Assembly: GCA_934133155.1 (NCBI GenBank)
Contig: CAKPAT010000061.1
Span: 1-7,387 of the forward strand
Source of the DNA: an uncultured Bacilli bacterium
GTDB taxonomy: Bacteria; Bacillota_I; Bacilli_A; RF39; UBA660
Direction: 5' to 3'
Length of the DNA: 7,387 nt
In this document: piece after piece, positions 5,233 through 7,387 of the stretch
Layout of the letters: each line of letters opens with the position of its first letter
Position numbering within the stretch: position 1 is the first letter of the stretch
Notes under the pieces: generated by a model
Database searches by the model: none
What the model was told of the DNA's origin: nothing
The model's input: only the letters and a program-made list of their open reading frames with translations
Position numbers and translations under genes: made by a program

Positions 5233-5259
5233 AAAAGCAGGGTGCTCCTTGCTTTTTTT
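5233..5259 (+). terminator. Intrinsic terminator upstream of murA
   Basis: AAAAGC-AGG (5233-5241) pairs with CCT (5247-5249) and GCTTTT (5251-5256) with one bulged T, over a 5-nt loop, followed by a run of T to 5259. It ends whatever transcript comes from the gap or from mntP and insulates murA. Confidence 0.7.
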
Positions 5260-5277
5260 AGTGTATCTTTGTATAAT
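5249..5277 (+). promoter_or_regulatory. Promoter of murA, overlapping the terminator
   Basis: TTGCTT (5249-5254) lies 17 nt before a perfect TATAAT (5272-5277). The -35 is part of the terminator's right arm and T tract. The predicted 5' leader of about 40 nt contains a small ATGC...GCAT dyad. Confidence 0.55.
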
Positions 5278-5324
5278 GAGGACAAATGCTGATTTATGGC
5301 ATATGATATATTGGAAGTGATTTG

Positions 5325-6575
5325 ATGGATGAAATTAAGGTTATTGGTGGTCAAGTTTTAAGTGGCAAGATTAATATTAGTGGTGCTAAAAATAGTGTTG
5401 TTGCATTAATTCCGGCGGCTATTTTATGTGATAAGTCTACTATTAGTAATGTTCCGCATATTTCTGATGTGGATAATTTAGAGGAAATTTTAAAGTATTT
5501 GGATGTTGATTTTTCTTTAAATGGTGATACTTTAAGTATTGATACTATTAATATGGTAAATAAACCTATTGATAAGGTTTATAGTAAAAAGCTTCGGGCG
5601 TCTTATTATTTTATGGGGGCACTTCTTGGAAGATTTAAAAGGGTAGAGATTAGTTTACCTGGTGGGTGTGTAATTGGTAAAAGACCTATGGATATTCATT
5701 TTAGTGGGTTTGAGGCTTTAGGTGCTACTGTTAAAAATGAAGGCGATTTATACATTATTGAGGCACCTTTACTTAAGGGTGCAGATATTGATTTAAAGTT
5801 TGCATCTGTTGGTGCGACAGTTAATATTTTACTGGCTTCAGTTAAAGCTTGTGGTGTAACTAGAATAAATAATGCGGCCATTGAACCAGAAATAGGTAAT
5901 TTAATTGATTTTTTGAATAGTATGGGTGCGAAGATTAGTGGTAAAGATACGAGAAATTTAGTTATTGAAGGCGTGGATAGTCTTTCTTTTGGTAATATTC
6001 GTGTTATTCCTGATAGAATTGAGGCGGGTACTTATATTTTAGCGGGTGTGATGAATGGGAAGAACTTAGAGGTTTGTAATATGTGCCCTGAACATTTGAC
6101 TAGTTTTTTAGATGTTTTAAAGGAAATGGGTGCTTCTTTAGAGATTAAAGATACTAGTGTTGTGGCAAGCAAGGTGGATAATTTGAAACCGGTTAATATT
6201 AAGACGGAGGTTTATCCTGGTTTTCCAACTGATTTACAGCAACCTATTACGACTCTTTTACTTATGGCGAATGGAAAAAGTGTTTTGAGAGAGACTATTT
6301 ATGAAAATAGGTTTCAAAATGTGGAGTATTTGAATAAGATGGGTGCCTCTATTTTAATTTCTGGTGACACGATTTATGTTAATGGACCGGTTAAGCTTCA
6401 AGGTAAGTTAGTTAAAACAAGTGACTTAAGAGCTGGTGCTGCTTTGATTTTGGCGGCTTTGTCGGCTGATGGTGAGACGACAATTACTGATATTAAGCAT
6501 TTACTTAGAGGTTATAGTGATTTAATTGCTAAGTTTACTAATGTTGGTGCGAAAATCTGGCTTACTTATGAATAA
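5325..6575 (+). CDS. murA: UDP-N-acetylglucosamine 1-carboxyvinyltransferase (MurA)
   Basis: MurA catalyses the first committed step of peptidoglycan synthesis in the cytoplasm: transfer of enolpyruvate from PEP to UDP-GlcNAc. The 416-residue product is normal family length and aligns by eye almost residue for residue with the Escherichia coli numbering: K22-N23 in SGAKNS, R91, the PEP-attacking Cys115 in LPGGCVIGKRP (so the usual fosfomycin-sensitive form with Cys rather than Asp), R120, D303 in FPTDLQQP (E. coli D305), R369 in SDLRAGAAL, and R395 in LLRGY (E. coli R397). The start is ATG at 5325, 4 nt after GGAAGTGA; a TTG directly in front is less likely. It has its own promoter behind a terminator. 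It is the second core gene block after spoIIR-mntP, and it shows that the organism makes a wall despite its Mollicutes-like composition. Confidence 0.97.
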   Translation: MDEIKVIGGQVLSGKINISGAKNSVVALIPAAILCDKSTISNVPHISDVDNLEEILKYLDVDFSLNGDTLSIDTINMVNKPIDKVYSKKLRASYYFMGALLGRFKRVEISLPGGCVIGKRPMDIHFSGFEALGATVKNEGDLYIIEAPLLKGADIDLKFASVGATVNILLASVKACGVTRINNAAIEPEIGNLIDFLNSMGAKISGKDTRNLVIEGVDSLSFGNIRVIPDRIEAGTYILAGVMNGKNLEVCNMCPEHLTSFLDVLKEMGASLEIKDTSVVASKVDNLKPVNIKTEVYPGFPTDLQQPITTLLLMANGKSVLRETIYENRFQNVEYLNKMGASILISGDTIYVNGPVKLQGKLVKTSDLRAGAALILAALSADGETTITDIKHLLRGYSDLIAKFTNVGAKIWLTYE

Positions 6576-6599
6576 TGGTTTCTTTTATAAAATATAATG

Positions 6600-6625
6600 A
6601 AGTAGATTAATTTCTACTTTTTTTT
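6600..6625 (+). terminator. Terminator or attenuator hairpin between murA and the SGNH-like gene
   Basis: AAGTAGA (6600-6606) and TCTACTT (6613-6619) form a 7-bp stem with a 6-nt loop and an uninterrupted T run to 6625. The next gene's GGAGG begins at 6626, so the T tract touches the ribosome binding site. A TATAAT at 6593-6598 without a good -35 sits just upstream. Confidence 0.6.
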
Positions 6626-6634
6626 GGAGGTTTT

Positions 6635-7297
6635 ATGAAGAAAATTTTATTTTATGGTTTACTTTTTTTAACTGTTTTTTTAATTTATTTACTTAATATG
6701 GATAAGAAAGTTTATTATGTGGCTTTAGGTGATAGTTTAAATAGTGATTTTGATAATAATTTAGGTTATTCAAGTTATATAAGTGATTATTTATCGGGAA
6801 AAGGTGTTTTAGAGAATTATGTTTATGGTTTTGAAAGAAGTGACTATAGAATACCAGATTTGATTTTGGATATTAATAATAATAAACCTTTGAAAATTAA
6901 TAATAAGAAAATTACTTTGAAAAATGCTCTTATTAAGGCAGATTTGATTACTTTAAGTGTAAATAGTGTTGATTTTTTAAAACATGCTTCTAGTGATAAT
7001 TTATATGATTATATTGATGAGCTTGGAGCCGATTTATCTAAACTTTTTGATTTGATTAGGAGGTACTGCAAGGAAGATATTATTTTTATTGGCTATTTTG
7101 GTAATGCTTCTAATGATACTTTTGATTATTTGAATAAGGTTTATCAAAAGATTTGTGATAAGTATGATATTGTTTATTTGAAAAGTAGCGATTTTATTGA
7201 TGCGTCTTTAATGGATGATGTTTATTTATCAACTTATGGACATAAGGTTTTGGCGGATAATTTAATAAATTTTATCAATAAGACTTTATTTGATTAG
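6635..7297 (+). CDS. SGNH/GDSL-hydrolase-like membrane-anchored protein, probably catalytically degenerate
   Basis: The 220-residue protein has an N-terminal hydrophobic helix (4-20) and an SGNH-fold body facing outside. Relatives are esterases or lipases of the YpmR-like group acting at the cell surface. Block I is present: VALGDSL with S34 as nucleophile. By eye the other catalytic blocks are altered. Block II, normally S-G-Y-R, is S69-D70-Y71-R72, so the oxyanion Gly is Asp. Block III, normally I-G-x-N-D, is V109-N110-S111-V112-D113, so the oxyanion Asn is Val. The final D-x-x-H motif is D194-D195-V196-Y197, so the His is Tyr. The frame is intact and the start has a strong TTTGGAGG, so it is expressed-looking rather than a pseudogene, perhaps a binding protein. 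It follows murA after a hairpin. The family call is secure; loss of activity rests on a remembered alignment. Confidence 0.8.
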   Translation: MKKILFYGLLFLTVFLIYLLNMDKKVYYVALGDSLNSDFDNNLGYSSYISDYLSGKGVLENYVYGFERSDYRIPDLILDINNNKPLKINNKKITLKNALIKADLITLSVNSVDFLKHASSDNLYDYIDELGADLSKLFDLIRRYCKEDIIFIGYFGNASNDTFDYLNKVYQKICDKYDIVYLKSSDFIDASLMDDVYLSTYGHKVLADNLINFINKTLFD

Positions 7298-7304
7298 TAA
7301 ATTG

Positions 7305-7313
7305 TGCTAGAAT
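7305..7313 (+). promoter_or_regulatory. Extended -10 promoter of the last gene
   Basis: TGCTAGAAT (7305-7313) fits TG-N-TANAAT. No good -35 is visible (TTTATT at 7285-7290). It lies 27 bp upstream of the ATG at 7341. Confidence 0.4.
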
Positions 7314-7340
7314 GTTTTTTGCCTTAGAAAGGGGGATTAC

Positions 7341-7387
7341 ATGAAAAATACGGAAGATTTTTTACTTGATATGTGTGAGGGTAACAC
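7341..7387 (+). CDS. Start of an unidentified gene (cut by the window end)
   Basis: An ATG 5 nt after a strong AAAGGGGG opens a frame reading MKNTEDFLLDMCEGN up to the last base. Fifteen to sixteen residues are not enough to recognise a family. The ribosome binding site, the upstream extended -10 and the same strand as its neighbours make it a real gene start. Confidence 0.65.
   Translation, partial: MKNTEDFLLDMCEGN

Noticed and set aside
5696..5881. Minus-strand open frame inside murA
   Set aside because: It lies wholly within murA, whose catalytic residues are all present on the plus strand.

Overview
The window looks like chromosome from a very AT-rich, Gram-positive-type bacterium (Bacillota/Bacilli), probably a gut-associated, Mollicutes-like lineage such as RF39. 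The reasons are the base composition, the U-ending codons, the BspA-type (DUF285) surface protein and the small-genome gene style. The lineage is an inference. TGA is a real stop here (two intact genes end with it) and Trp is TGG, so the standard bacterial code applies. murA shows a peptidoglycan wall, and spoIIR points to a present or ancestral sporulation programme.

Layout. Positions 1-1450 are an accessory graveyard. It holds a broken IS3-type orfA end (1-213), one intact minus-strand XRE regulator with a C-terminal membrane anchor (301-651), a frameshifted minus-strand surface-protein pseudogene ending in an InlB-type B-repeat (739-1191), and a remnant of a second XRE regulator (1284-1448). 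A family-2 glycosyltransferase with its own promoter and a bidirectional terminator follows (1460-2620). From 2787 the window becomes a compact plus-strand run: DUF285 surface protein, spoIIR, mntP-like exporter, a 436-bp gap with decayed coding sequence, murA, a degenerate SGNH-hydrolase-like protein, and the first 47 bases of another gene.

The main observation lies between the glycosyltransferase and the surface protein. Two 21-bp sites (2642-2662 and 2749-2769) are inverted copies of each other with one mismatch, and their asymmetric 5-nt centres (TTCAT / ATGAA) are also inverted. The 86 bp between them holds an extended -10 promoter (TGCTATAAT) on the minus strand, pointing away from the surface-protein gene, and I see no good plus-strand promoter in front of that gene. 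Flipping the segment would put the promoter about 55-65 bp upstream of the surface-protein start and leave its ribosome binding site untouched. This is the architecture of a phase-variable invertible promoter, caught here in the OFF orientation. No recombinase gene is in the window.

Other points: the SGNH-like protein keeps the GDSL serine but appears to have lost the oxyanion-hole Gly and Asn and the catalytic His. The murA promoter overlaps an intrinsic terminator. The surface-protein gene lies 46 bp upstream of spoIIR with no visible terminator between them, so switching could in principle affect spoIIR and mntP.
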